Counted from the first letter of the stretch, positions 44,193-56,592 are shown. The stretch is DNA of 64,000 bases from Beta vulgaris subsp. vulgaris (GCF_026745355.1 NC_079206.1:12829779-12893778); one strand, 5' to 3'. Notes: a model not told the origin generated them from the letters alone. Translations and numbers: made by a program.

Positions 44193-44741
44193 TAGAGCTG
44201 AAAGTTCGGTGTATAATTTGGATTAGAGTCTAATCTAATCTGATTCGAACAAAATTTTGATTTCAATTTTCCAATCTGAATTCAAACCAATTGAGTTTGA
44301 ATTTGATCCAATCCAATTTGAATTCTCATACTCTAGATTGGATCTGATCCGAAAATTCAATTTTTTAAATTCTAGTTTTTCGATGAAATAAATTATGCCC
44401 AACAACAACATAGTAGGTTAGGAAATGAGGAATTAAGTTATGTTAGGGTTTTAGGGGAAAGGTTGAAGTGCTACGCCTGCTGAACTATGGACTAGGTTTT
44501 TTTAGAAAAAATCAGTTAAGCACTTAAGTCCAATCTAGATAAATAATGCAAGGCATATTATTATTCGATTATATTATATTTTTGGATCCAATTACCCTCA
44601 ATTCAATCCGATTCGAAAATCCATTTTTTCAAAAACCTCAATCCGAATCCAACCCAAACACATTTCGAATCCGATCTGAATTACTAATTCGGATTGGATT
44701 AGATTGGATTTCAGATTTTATCTGAATAACCTTCACCTATA
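44193..44741. mobile_element. hAT element, copy 1 (~549 bp)
   Basis: Starts TAGAGCTGAAAGTTCGGTG and ends ...TGAATAACCTTCACCTATA. Flanks ATGATGGC on both sides (44185-44192, 44742-44749). It is rich in GGATTGGATT/AATCCAATCC words. It matches copy 2 at 48425-48943 along its whole length. Confidence 0.8.
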
Positions 44742-44749
44742 ATGATGGC

Positions 44750-45241
44750 TTGCTTGGATTTCTCATGTGAGGAGCTTGAAGGGGGGAGGGGGGAGATTTG
44801 GATATGACGATTGGAATACTGGGGCAAGAGTTTTGGTTTTTCTTCTCTCTCTCTTTAGAATTCTCTTGCATCTTATTTAGCAAGTTATTCAACATAGTTC
44901 TTGTGAGCAACAACTTTGTTGTTTTTCTTCTTTGTATAACGAAAATATATTTCGTACAACCTGTGCTTAAGTGTAGGGTCAGAATATTGCTTTTAAAAAA
45001 GTGCAAACACACTTATAATAACATTTTTGAGACCTTTATTATTATAAAGTTCTAATATAATCGAAATAATAGAAGATGAAAATATAACACACTCCCTTCA
45101 AAAAAAAATAAAAATATAACACACATAAAATGAAGAAACGTATCCCTAAAAATTACATGAGAATTCACCCGGATCAAGAAAATAGTTTACAATTAATGAA
45201 ATGGGAGAAAAGAGAGGCAAAACATGTTAATTGGTATTAAC
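44750..45241. other. Intergenic, nothing recognised
   Basis: Continues the flank of the ARL2 fragment. Overlapping open frames on both strands (44737-45055) lack motifs. Confidence 0.35.
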
Positions 45242-45243
45242 TA

Positions 45244-45502
45244 CTCCCTCCGTCCCTTAATAGAGTGCACATTTCTCCAATGCACGTTTGCCAATGCACG
45301 TTTTGTATCGTTAATATCTTTAATTTCATATTAGTAAAAATTATAAAAGTTTGATTTTCTTAATGTACGTAATGAGAAGAATCAAACAAGACCCACATGA
45401 CTATGTTTTTTCTTATATATTAGAAATATTTTTTGAGGGCTTTCTTTACCTTTGAATAGTGTCCAAAAAAGAAATGGGCACTCTATTAAGGGACGGAGGG
45501 AG
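45244..45502. mobile_element. Stowaway MITE
   Basis: Ends CTCCCTCCGTCCCTTAATAG and inverted CTATTAAGGGACGGAGGGAG, nearly perfect, TA duplications (45242-45243, 45503-45504). Confidence 0.92.
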
Positions 45503-45504
45503 TA

Positions 45505-45841
45505 GTAAATAGTAACTACTACTAATATCATTGGTATAAAAGAACTCTTCAAAAAAAATCATTGGTATAAAAGAAGAGCAAGACATGTTATTTGAGAGAA
45601 GCAGCGAATCTACCCTAATTGTCTTTCTTTTTGCCTTCTATTATAAAGCAACCCTCACATTTGAATCCCTTCCATTTTTTTCTTTCTACAGAAAAGAAGC
45701 TTTCAAGTTTCATATGTACAACTTCATCTTACCCTAATTGCACAACAAGAACTAATTCAACCCAACAAAGAAATCGAAACAACAATTCAAATTCCCACTA
45801 CAATTGAGAAAGAAATTCCCAGAAAATAAAAATATAATAAC
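45505..45841 (+). other. Upstream region and 5' UTR of the DUF1195 pseudogene
   Basis: Contains a TATAAA-like TATAAAGCAACC (45641) about 200 bases before the ATG and an A/C-rich leader (45720-45840) typical of plant 5' UTRs. Confidence 0.4.
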
Positions 45842-46313
45842 ATGAAGGATGAAGATTCTCTCCCACCAACAACGTCAAACACAACATCATGAATAGCAAC
45901 ATCCGCTGCTTCATCAAATAAGAAAGACACCCCCAATGTGAGTCTTTTCGGTAAAGGGCGGTACAAATTCTGGGTATTGGAAGCCATTTTATTGCTCTTC
46001 GGTGGTTCGCCGGTAATCTTAACCGTCTTTCCGACGACTTCGACACTCCTTTGAGGGACGATCTCGATGTTATAGAACACCCTTTTCTCTCTCCTCGATT
46101 TCTGAATCTGGGTTGGTGTTAATTTTGTGGGTTTTGATTATTGTAGGAGATGGAGGAGAGAGAAAAAGTGGTGAAGTATATGTGGGATGTTTACACTAAT
46201 ATTCACCGGATGAAATTGCCAAGGTTTCTGGGGTTCGTGAGGCTGCTATTAATGAGATTGCTAAGATGTCGATTTGGTCTATTGATCTTGATCCACCTCC
46301 TATTCAGTTGACG
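45842..46313 (+). pseudogene. DUF1195 family gene, broken
   Basis: The plus strand starts MKDEDSLPPTTSNTTS, then TGA (45890-45892). The same frame then continues SLFGKGRYKFWVLEAILLL, the membrane-proximal region of plant DUF1195 proteins. A deletion at about 45996 removes the rest of the membrane helix and shifts frame to RWFAGNLNRLSDDFDTPLRD and DLDVI. After an intron (acceptor AG at 46145-46146) exon 2 encodes EMEEREKVVKYMWDVYTN and MKLPRF. A second deletion near 46227 follows, and then a shifted SGVREAAINEIAKMSIWSID and LDPPPIQLT. Four independent defects show a pseudogene, yet codons are well preserved between them. The family's function is unknown. Later exons were not found. The long minus-strand frame over exon 1 is a shadow. 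Confidence 0.78.
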
Positions 46314-47715
46314 GTTAGTATTTGCATCTTAATACTGTTATTGTGTGTTTTTCTCTGTTTTTCTTGTGTTGTTATGCTAAGTATTATTACTAAATGGGTG
46401 ACTGGAATATGGGTTGATGAATATTAAACCATTTAAGAGTGTATTTAGTTGAATGTAGGGCCTCAACTTTTTTTGGGAGTAAGAGTGTGGCATGATGTTT
46501 CTTTATTGTTGTTGGGGTTCCCATGAAGACAAAGAAATAATATAAATTTGATGGTCACCATACTATTTTAGGAATGGTATTTATTGACATGGGACACATG
46601 GAAATGTGAAGTGTATCGTTTTATATGGGAAGCAGGGAGTATCTATTAGCATATTCATGTTGCTTTTGGTGACTTGATATTGAAAGTGAATTTATTCTCT
46701 ATTTAAAGGCTGTTTATATGGTTAGATTGCTTATGAAGGTCAGGGATGATAACGTATAAAGTAACTGTATTGTGGCCTGCAGATCATTCTAGTAAATCAG
46801 ATAGTTATCATTCATTAGTTGACGCTTAACATTTCAGTTAATTGTTTTAAGTTAAGCTATATAATCCAGTTTGGCTCATGCAACCAACCGCATTTTATGG
46901 GATCTAGGTTGTGCCATTGTTGTATATTATCCTCTTTGGCGAATTGGATACAAACGTCTACTGACCTATTTTGAATATCTTAGACTCTTGGAGAATCTTG
47001 TCCTTAATATAATATTAAGGGCATGTGCCGTGAAGAATAATATGCAAATTTGGATTATGGATAATTTATGTGATTGCTATGCTTGGTGTGAGGGGGTGTA
47101 AGTTCCAGTAAATCCTGAAGCTTGATTTAACTACATAATTCTTTAGTGGTGTCAAAATCTTGAATCCTGACAAATTTGGTCATAAAGAAGGTTGATTTTG
47201 ATAAATTCTAAATTTATTATTTTCAGAGAACCCATTATATAGCCATGCTAAGAGAGGAATACTTTCGATGTGGGTGTATATGTAGGATGCCATGATTTGA
47301 GAGTGATATATGCCTATGGCAACATTTTCTTGGGTTTATTAGGAGGAGTTGGTTATGTATTGGCCTCCATGTTCAAGCCTTTTAGTCAATAATATGTCAA
47401 GGAGTCTACGTTTGTTTGGGGGGTAACTCGTATTTTCTATTAGTACCTCATTTATAGGTTTATCAACTGCAGGAAAATGTAATTGGTCAAAGTAAGTGAA
47501 AGGATAAAATGATCTATTTAGGTAACATCAATTCTTGGCAAGCTTAGGCTCTAAAAAGTAACATCAAAATCATAAAGAAAATAATAATGAGTGTCAGTAC
47601 ACCATCAAGGTTTTGGGAATGGATTACTGGTCAACAGTATGTAAGGTAAAAACATTGAGGCTTGAACTCAGATGATTCACATAAACATAGAGGAAAAAAA
47701 AGTCTCACACCATCA
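46314..47715 (+). other. Downstream of the DUF1195 pseudogene
   Basis: Low-copy-looking sequence without repeat ends, possibly former intron and 3' region of the pseudogene. A 76-codon frame at 46871-47101 has no motif. CACCATCAAGG occurs at 47601 and 47707, the latter at the left edge of the minisatellite. Confidence 0.4.
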
Positions 47716-48424
47716 AGGGTAAGGGTAAGGGTAGGAGGAGGCGTGTAGGTAGGGTAGGAGGATGGGGGTAGGTAAGGGTAGGTAGGGGTAGATAAGGTAG
47801 GGGTGGGAGGAGGGGGGGTAAGTAGGGTGCGGGGGTGGGGGTAGGAGGCTGGGGGTAGGAGGAGGGTAGGGGTAGGTAAGGGTAGGAGAAGGGGGGTAGT
47901 AGGGGTAGGAGGAGGGGTGAAGTAGGTAGGGTAAGGGGCGGGGGTGTAGGAGGGTAGGGGTTAGGGTAGGGGCGGGGGTAGCAGGAGGGGGTAGGGACAG
48001 GTAGGACGTGGGGGTTAGGAGGGTTGGGGTAGGTAGGTAGGGGTAGGAGGAGGGGTAGGGGTAGGGTAGGATAGGGGTAGGAGGAGGGGGTAGGTAGGAA
48101 AAAGGTAGGTAGGGTGCAGGGGTAGGAGGCGGGGAGAGGAGTAGGGTAGGGGTAGGGGTAGGGGTAGGGGTAGGAGGTAGGTAGGTAGGGTAGGGGGCGG
48201 GAGGAGGGGTTACCCCTACCCTCTCATACCCTCCATCCTACCCCTACCCCCCGTCCTATCCTCTACCCCTACCCCTCGACCTATCCCTCGGCCTACCTCT
48301 ACCCTCCTACCCCCTACTACCCCCCTATCCTCTACCCCTACCCCTCGGCCTATCCCTACCCTCCTACACCCGACCTACCCCTACCCCTGCCTACCCTCGA
48401 CCTACTACCTACCCGCCTCCTACC
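47716..48424. repeat. GGGGTAGG / CCTACCCC minisatellite, part 1, with strand switch
   Basis: 47716-48210 is purine-rich on the plus strand (GGGGTAGG, GGTAGGTAGGG, GGAGGAGGGGG). From 48211 on it is the complement (CCTACCCC). The switch AGGGGTTACCCCTACC is a near-perfect palindrome. Units are irregular, 5-10 bp. Confidence 0.93.
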
Positions 48425-48943
48425 TAGGGGTGAAAGTTTGGTGTGCGGTTTGGATTAGGGCCTAATCCAATCCGATCCGAATAAAATTTGGATTTCAATT
48501 TTTCAATCCGAATCCAAACCAATTAGGGTTTGAATCCGATCCAATCCAAATTTCATACTCTAGATTGGATCTGATCCGAAAATCCGATTTTTTAAAAACT
48601 TTAATTTTTCGATAAAATAAATTAAGCACAACAGCAGCCTAGTAGATTTAGGAAATGAGGAATTAAGTGCAGTTAGTGTTTTAGGGGAAGGATTGAAGTG
48701 CTATGTGTATAGGACTATGGAGTACGTTTTTTTATAATAAAAAATCAGTTAAGCACTTAAGCCCAATCCAGATACATAATACAAGGTATATTACTACTCG
48801 GTTATATTGGATTTTTGGATCCAATTACCCTCAATCCAATCCGATCCGAAAATCCAATTTTTCAAAAATTCTCAATCCGAACACAGTTCGAATCCGATCT
48901 GATTGGATTGGATTGGATTTTATCCGAATAACTTTCACCCCTA
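48425..48943. mobile_element. hAT element, copy 2 (519 bp), inside the minisatellite
   Basis: Ends TAGGGGTGAAAGTTTGGTG and inverted TAGGGGTGAAAGTTATTCGG. Imperfect 8-bp duplication CTCCTACC / CTCCTATC (48417-48424, 48944-48951) taken from the minisatellite. Same family as 44193-44741. Confidence 0.9.
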
Positions 48944-50194
48944 CTCCTATCCCCATCCTACCCCCCTCCTACCCCCTACCTACTACCCCCGTCTACCCTC
49001 CTACCTATCCCCTACCTACCCCCACCCCTACCCCTCTACCCCGACCGACCCCTACCCTCTACATACCCCTACCCCCTCCTACCCCTACCCTTCTACCCCG
49101 ACCTACCCCTACCCCCGCCTACCCTCGACCTACCCCCTACCTACCCCTACCCCCTACCCCCTCAACCTACCCCCTCCTATCCCTACCTACCGACCTACCC
49201 TCGACCTACCCCTCCCTACCCCTCAACCTACCCATCCTACCCCTCCTACCCCGACCTACCCTCGACCTACCCCTACCTACCCTACCCCTCCCTACCCCTC
49301 GACCTACCCCTCCTATCCCTAGCTACCGACCTCCTACCCCGCCTACCCCCTACCTCCTACCCCGACCTACCCTACCCCCTCTACCGACCTCCGACCTACC
49401 CCTCAACCTACCCCTCCTATCCTACCTACCGACCTACCCTCGACCTACCCCCTCCCCTCCCTACCCCTACCTCCTCCTACCCCTCCTACCCGACCTAAAC
49501 CCTCGACCTAGCCCTACCTACCTACCCACCCCCTCCCTACCCCTCGACCTACCCCCTCCTATCCCTAGCTACCGACCTCCTACCCCGCCTACCCCTACCC
49601 CCTCCTACCCGACCTACCCCTACCCCTCCTACCGACCCTCCCGACCTACCCCCTTCCTACCTCCACTCCTAACCCCTCCTACCCCCTCCTACCCTACTCC
49701 AACCCTACTACCTACCCTTACCTACCCCCGACCTACCCTACCCCCCTACCCTACCCGACCTACACCCTCCCTACTCCCTACCTACCGACCTCCTACCCCC
49801 TATCCCCTCCTACCCCCACTACCTACCCCTCCTACCCCTACCCTCCCGACCTACCCCCGACCCCCTCTTACCCCTACCCTCCCGACCTATCCCCTACATA
49901 CCCCCTACCTACCCCTCCTACCTCCACTCCTACCCCCGTCCTACCCTTACACCTACCCCTCCTACCCCACCTATCCCCTACCTACCCTACCCCTACCCCC
50001 TACCCCGACCTACCCCTACCCCTACATACCCCTACCCCCCTCTCTACGTACCCCCCTACCTACCCCTACCCCTACCCCTAACCTACCCCTCCTACCCCTA
50101 CCCTCCCGACTTACCCCCCCTGCCCCCTCCCTACCCCTACCCCTACCCCTAACCTACCCCTACTACCCAACCCTACTACCTACCCCTACCCCCA
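48944..50194. repeat. CCTACCCC minisatellite, part 2
   Basis: Continuous C/T-rich strand of CCCCTACC, CCCGACCTACC and CCTCCTACC words. It is open in a 510-codon frame only because the array is nearly free of adenine-led stop codons; the product would be P/T/L/Y repeats and is not a gene. Confidence 0.93.
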
Positions 50195-52569
50195 CTAGCT
50201 TTATATGCACGCTATGCGTGCGAAGTAGTTTATGAAGTTAAATTATTGGAGACATACATTTAACTCTTTCTATATAAATTTTGAGCTTTATGTATATGCG
50301 TGTGAAATCGTTATTAGAATTAAATTAGTTGCATAATTATATTTATTATTAATTTATAGAAAAATTATTTACAAAATTTACCTAAGAAAAAAATATTCAT
50401 AATGTAACAATATAATAACAAAATTAGTTTTATAAGCACGTTGTGCATGCAAAATCATTTTCGATGTTAAATTAATTGCATAATTACATTTATGAATAAT
50501 TTGTAATTGATATTATTTAATTTTCAAAGTTTGTTGGAGAAAAATATCTTTTTTTTATTTTATGATTCTGATAACTTGAGACTACTCTCGATTATTACTG
50601 TTGTAGCATATTTACTAATATGGGTAAAGTAATTTTATGCTTTTTTTGGGTTGACTGATTAAAAAGACGTCTATATTAATTGATGACTTATTGTCCTCAT
50701 TATAATTATTTTTCTATTTCTATTTTTTGGTGTCCTCTATCACTTGTTATGTACAAATTATAATAGTCTCATTTTATATTTAAAGAAGTTGTGGATAGAG
50801 AAGAATTGCTTATTTTAAAAAAATGAAAAAAGAAGAACAATTCAAATCATAAAAAACATAATATTCCAAGAAACAGATATATCATAATGTATGAAGATAA
50901 TTAAGGTGTAAATCTCTATTATAGTGATCTGTGAAAACAACATCAAATTAACTGATTACTTTATTCCCTTTAAAATATATTTAATTTATCATTAAGGTTT
51001 AGTTCTCAAAAAATTTCAAAGGACAGTGTATGAATATTAACGAATCATGATTCTTTGTAAGGTAATTACCATTATAAGATAAAGATTCCTATTAGAATAA
51101 GATGTTAACGCTTCTTCTCTACTATTCTAAACTTCTCTCTCTCCTACTCCTATTTCCACCATCTCTCTTTATGAACTTAAGGGCTAGCCCCTCTATTTCA
51201 TATCCTCAATATCAATACTCTACAATCTACATATATTACTTTTGTATGGCTACTTCGTAGGTGCCATAGACCAACTTTTCGTCGTCGTTTTCCTCACATT
51301 CGACCGGAAAATTGATGGGACATGAAGAAAGATATGAAGATCGAGGTCGTTCTTGATAGGAACTCAACAGTTAAAATTTCTATTCGTTCCATGTAGGTGA
51401 GTTTGAACAGTTCGTTTTTTATTTTACATGTAAAAATACCAACTTTTTCTTTCAAATTTTGATCTTTATGTGTTTGGAAACCTCAATTGCTGTCGAAAAT
51501 GCTAACTTATGAAATTATGATATTGATTTTTATACATCTGGAGATCCTAAATTTAACTTCTTTCATTTAATTTTCCGAAGCTTTGATTTATAGCTTAAAT
51601 AAATTTGACAACGAAGAAAATAAAAGTGTAGTATAGGAATATAGAATGTTTAATTACGGAATATAAAAGTAGCAAAATTCAGAATGTTTAATAGTTATGC
51701 AATCTTACTTTCGGTTTTTTTTTGTTTTGATTTTAATGCATTAATTTTTCTATTTGTTTCCTAATTTCAAAAAAAAAAAAAAAGCTTTGCAAATGGGTTA
51801 TAATCAATAAATACCTCTTTAATGGTTTCTGTAAGTGTTTTTGAGTGGCGATATGTTTCAGTATATTCGGTTGTTTACTTTCTTCTGCTTTTGTCTTGTA
51901 TAATATATACACAAAAATGACTATCAATCATATGATTTATTTGTTGTAAAGTATATAGCAAATCTTATAACAAACAGAAAAAGTTACTATCCATCATTTG
52001 GACTTTACATTATCAAAAATATGTAAATCTATATTATAATTTAATATTACAAACAAATACCAGAAGTATGTGTTTTGTGTTGTTCTTGGTAAATTCATAC
52101 CAAACAAACAATATCAGATTAGTTGGGGAAGAGTTACATGTGCCAAAAAATTAAATAAATGAAATTACCTGATTATTTTTCACAAAGAGTTTCTTTAATC
52201 AATGTCTCTTGACTCTCTTACATGCAGAGGTAAAAGTAGAGCAACAAAATTGTGTTTTGTTGGTTTTTTTCTTTTTACAATGAATTATGGAACAAAGAGG
52301 AAGAAGAATATGAAGCCTTTAACTACATAATGCATATCGACAGTTAATTATGGGATTTTCCCACTTAATAAGAGTTTGTATTTTTCAAAAATACAGTTTT
52401 GATATGGGAGAAGTTACTGATTTGAAGATCTACGGTTCTCTATTGATTTTTTTGGTTTTCCTGTTTTTTCCCTCTCTTATTTTTTGGATGTAATTTATTT
52501 AATTTGTTGGGGGTAAAATAGGATTTCAATATTTTGGTGTCCCCCTATAGTTCCCATATGGAATAGAGA
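50195..52569 (-). mobile_element. Helitron, 2.4 kb, inserted in the minisatellite
   Basis: Minus-strand 5' end TCTCTATTCCATATGGGAAC and 3' hairpin GCACGCATAGCGTGC followed by ATATAAAGCTAG. Flanking host bases are A (50194) and T (52570), the Helitron AT target, with minisatellite on both sides. The interior is AT-rich. 50700-50760 repeats the GGTGTCCTCTATCAC motif of the 5' region. No Rep/helicase or recognisable gene fragment was found; 51240-51420 is slightly GC-richer but unidentified. Confidence 0.88.
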
Positions 52570-54255
52570 TACCCCTACCCTTGCCTACCCTCGACCTACC
52601 CCCGCCTACCCTCGACCTACCCCCGCCAACCCTCGACCTACCCCCCTACCTACCGACCTCCTACCCCCCTCCTACCCCCTACCCCCTCCTACACCCGACC
52701 TACCCCTACCCTCCCGACCTACCCCCAGACCTACCCCTACCCCCTCCTACCCCTACCCTCCCGACCTACCCCCTTCCTACCTCCACTCCTAACCCCTACT
52801 ACCCAACCCTACTACCTACCCCCTACCTACTCCTACCCCCTCCTACCCCTACCCTCCCGACCTACCCCCTTCCTACCTCCACTCTAACCCCTCTTACCCC
52901 CACTACCCAACCCTACTACCTACCCCCTACCTACCCCTACTACCTACTCCTGACCTACCCTACCCCCTCCTACCCTACCCCCAACCTACCCCCTCCCTAC
53001 TCCCTACCTACCGACCTCTTACCCCCTAGCCCTCCTACCCCCACTACCTACCCCATCCTACCCCTACCCTCCCGACCTACCCCGACCCCCTCTTACCCCT
53101 ACCCTCCCGACCTATCCCCTACATACCCCTCCTACCTCCACTCCTTCCCCTGTCCTACCCCTACCCCTACCCCGACCTATCCTCTACCTACCCCTACCCT
53201 ACCCCTACCCCCTACCCCGACCTACCCCTACCCCTACATCCCTACCCCCTCCCTACTCCCCCTACTTACCCCTACCCTACCCCTAACCTACCCTTCCTAC
53301 CCCTACCCTTCTACCTACCCCTCCCTACCCCTACCCCTAACCTACCCCTACTACCCAACCCAACTACCTACCCCCTCCCTACCCTACCCCCTACCTACCG
53401 ACCTCCCCTACCCCTCCTACCCCTACCCCCGACCTACCCTACCCCTCCTACCCCTACCTTCCCGACCTACCCCTTCCTACCTCCACTCCTAACCCTCCTA
53501 CCCCTACTACCCAACCCTACTACCTACCCCTTCCTACCCCTACTACCTACCCCTACCCCCCTCCTACCCCCTACCTACCCTACCTCCTCCCCACCCCTCC
53601 CCACCTACCCTCCTATACCCTACCCTCCTCCCACTACCTACCGACTCTACCCCCTCCTACCGACCTCCTACCCTACACCTACCCCCTCCTACCCTTATAC
53701 CCTACCCTCCCGACCTACCCCGACACCCTCTTTCCCTACCCTCCTGACCTATCCCCTACATACCCCCTACCTACCCCTATCCTACCTACACTCCTACCCT
53801 CGTCCTACCCCTACCCCTACCCCTCCTACCCTCCTACCCCTGACCTATCCCCTACCCCCCTACCCCCTACCCGACCTACCCCTACCCCCTACATACCCCT
53901 ACCCCTCCCTACCTATCCCCCTACCTACCCCCTACCCCCGACCTATCCCTACCCCTTCCTACCTCCACTCCTACCCCTCCCCTACCCATCCCCCCTACTA
54001 CCCCTTACCTACCCATACCCTCTCGACCTACCCCCTCCTACCCCCCGACCTACCCCTCTTACCCCCCCCCCGACCTACCCCTACCCCCTCCTACCCCCGA
54101 GCCCCTACCTACTCCCCCAACCTACCCCTCCACATACCCCCTACCTACCCCCCTCCTACCCCGACCTACCCCCTACATACCCCTACCTACCCCCTACACC
54201 CCCGACCGACCCTACCCCCCTCCAACCCCCTACCCCCCGCCTACCTAACCCTTCA
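52570..54255. repeat. CCTACCCC minisatellite, part 3, with higher-order units
   Basis: A ~94-bp higher-order unit containing CTTCCTACCTCCACTC and ACTACCCAACCCTACTACC recurs near 52770, 52865 and 53470, and also near 49650 on the other side of the Helitron. The 303-codon open frame here is an artefact of composition. The array ends at CGCCTACCTAACCCTTC (54240-54256). Confidence 0.93.
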
Positions 54256-55800
54256 TTTCTCCTACAGAGAGTAGTTGTAGCTTCAAGATAGAACAACCTA
54301 ACAGTCAAAATAACTTTGATCTTTAAAGTCTAAACCTGTTCAAGGAAATAAATCTTATTTAAACCTAGTTCACCACCCAACAAGTTTCTTTTTCTACCAA
54401 TTGGATCAAACATCCTTCTCCTCCCACGGAAACTTACTCATAATTGAGTAAGAACAAGTATTAGCATGAACAGTGGCAAAAAAAGAAAGTGTGAAATCAA
54501 TGTCAACCAGAGAACAAGTGAACAAGTGACATTGTACCAAGATCGTATTCCATAGGGTCCATATATCTTAGAAAAATATCAAAAACAGTACGTTTGCATC
54601 CTTAGTAATGGCAGTTTCACGTAAACGACGCACACAATTAAAAACTATGCATGAACAAGCAAACTATGGGTGTAATTCTCCTCAACATAATTCACTTTCA
54701 GAGAAGTTTTAGAAAATTAAAGAGAAATTTAGACAAGTCAAAATTTGAATAATTAAGGCATAAAGGTTTATTCTTTTCAACTTATCTTACATTTTCAGAA
54801 AAAATAAAAGACATTCAGATAGAGAGAGTGAAAAAAATGCACTAACGAACTAAAATAAGTTCAGAAAGTTCAAAAAAATATAGAAATATATGTTGAAGTG
54901 AACAAACACTTAGCGGCGCGTTTAGTAATCGTTAATCAATTGTGGCAATGGAAATGAAATTTGAGTGTAATGTCATTAGGGAAGCACCCTTAGAATCTCC
55001 ATGGGGATACATTTTTCTCTATGGGCAGGCAATCTCACCCCTAAAGATAGACTAGGTGGAACAATAAGATACTTGAAGACAACTTTATAAAGAATATCAT
55101 TCTATTACGTACATCTAAAGAACAGTGAACTCTAATCTCCAGTTTGTATGCCATCACTTTGAAATTAAAGTATTGCAATTTTGATGAATAGGATTTTGGA
55201 TTTTCACTTTCCTATTAGTAGGATGTCAAAGAAGAGCTAAATCCCTGGTAGATAATGCTCCATCGTCATAAAAAAAGGCTAAGGAAAGAAGATAGAAATA
55301 TACTGCTTACAATTTACAAGAACAACGAGCACAGAACAGCAAACATCACAAGATACACAAGGTAGCAGAGTAAGGTACTTGCAGAGACCCTTATTAAAAA
55401 ATTTAAAAAGAATCATTAAACTGCGTACTTCTAAAAGACAATGTGCTCTAAACTCCAATTTGTGTGCCATCACTTTGGAATTGAAGTATTGCAATTCTAA
55501 TTGAAGTACAAGTTACAAGAACCATGATAATGATGTTCCTTTAAACATTGAAAGAAACCTTAAGTGCTTGCAATGCAAATATAAGTGACTTGATTGATAG
55601 ACCAAAAATAACAGCAAACATTGTGAAACTATATCCACTCTGAGAACAAAAATCTCAATTTACCTTCCAATAGAAGAGCAAAGTAAAACACCACAATGAA
55701 TACTGTGCTAATAGAAAACCTAAAATCACAGAGAAAGAGAAGGAAAGGCGAGGGGAGCACAATTACAAGAAGCTTTATACAGGTATGGAAAAAATACACT
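54256..55800. other. Region downstream of the truncated WDR26-like gene
   Basis: No WD40 coding sequence can be read on the minus strand although that half of the gene should lie here. A ~100-bp segment is present twice as diverged direct copies (55070-55185 and 55385-55500; shared TGCCATCACTTTG and AAAGTATTGCAATT-type words). The 71-codon minus-strand frame over the second copy is not a gene. Confidence 0.5.
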
Positions 55801-56592
55801 AACCTGTAAAGTACGATATTGTCTCTTCCGCAGTGATGGTCAGTATAAATGACATCTCCCAGTCTGCAGAGTTGTGAAACATGCAGGCCTCACACTGCAA
55901 ATTCAAGGCCTGTTCCACTAGATATTCCAGCCTTTTAGCAGGTACCATTATTGTAGGAGGAAGCAATTTCTGCAGTTCATCAAAAACTTCTGAACGCAAT
56001 TTTCCTTTCATAGAGTCTCTGCGTGCAAATCCATTTTGACTCTGCGGATGATAAAGAAAACAAGAAAAAATCTCATGCACTCTACTTGTTTTTATATGCA
56101 GAGGTGATATTTCAGTCCTCAATGTCTTTAAAGCGTCCATTGTCTTCCCATCATCTAAAAGCTCAAAAAATTTCTGCTCCAAGATAAAAAAACTTAGTTG
56201 TTTTTACTATAGTTTCATCCTCTACACCAATGCTTTGCAATATTGAGGCAATCCCACCTCCCATCCAGAACATGTTGCATAAGCAAATTTACTGCAGCAG
56301 ACTGCAATGGTATACCAGATTCTTCCTCTAGGCAAGCACCACTACGTTCATAACCAAGAGCATACAAGGCACCAGCTATAAGTCGAACAAACTCTAGTTT
56401 TTTTATCACCCCTCTTGAACCAATCACCTCTTCTCCCCCCTGGCATTGTATAGGTCGAGCCATCAAATCCCTCAAAGAGCGAGCAGATGCGGGTTGTTCT
56501 TCAGCTCTTAAGCCACTAGAAAAATTGCTTGATCCTGCACAAGATAATTTCAGCCGCTTTGTGGGTGGTTGGCCATCCTCTACACCTCCCAT
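55801..56592 (-). pseudogene. WDR26-like LisH-CTLH gene, 5' half, frameshifted
   Basis: Starting MGGVEDGQPPTKRLKLSCAG at 56592 the minus strand encodes the N-terminal half of plant WDR26 homologues: DLMARPIQ, a LisH segment EFVRLIAGALYALGYERSGA with LEEESGI, then LMQHVLDGRWD. A short deletion near 56238 shifts frame (continuing LQSIGVEDETIVKTTKFF). Another shift in the T-run at 56183-56192 leads to LEQKFFELLDDGKTMDALKT and LRTEISPLHIKTSRVHE (CTLH). A third near 55848 precedes YTDHHCGRDNIVLY, and then a GT donor. LisH-CTLH domains join the GID/CTLH ubiquitin ligase complex. The WD40 propeller that should follow is absent; the minisatellite lies some 1.5 kb downstream. Three shifts plus truncation mean a pseudogene. 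Confidence 0.85.

Noticed and set aside
45787..46080. A 97-codon minus-strand gene
   Set aside because: It is the antisense shadow of DUF1195 exon 1, whose plus-strand codons match the family.
48703..50235. A 510-codon plus-strand open frame rich in P, T, L and Y
   Set aside because: It lies across a hAT end and the CCTACCCC minisatellite; the C/T-only strand rarely makes stops. No start context, domain or conserved pattern; two other frames are also open.
52581..53492. A 303-codon P/T/L-rich open frame
   Set aside because: Same minisatellite artefact; repeats of PTPTLP follow directly from the DNA units.
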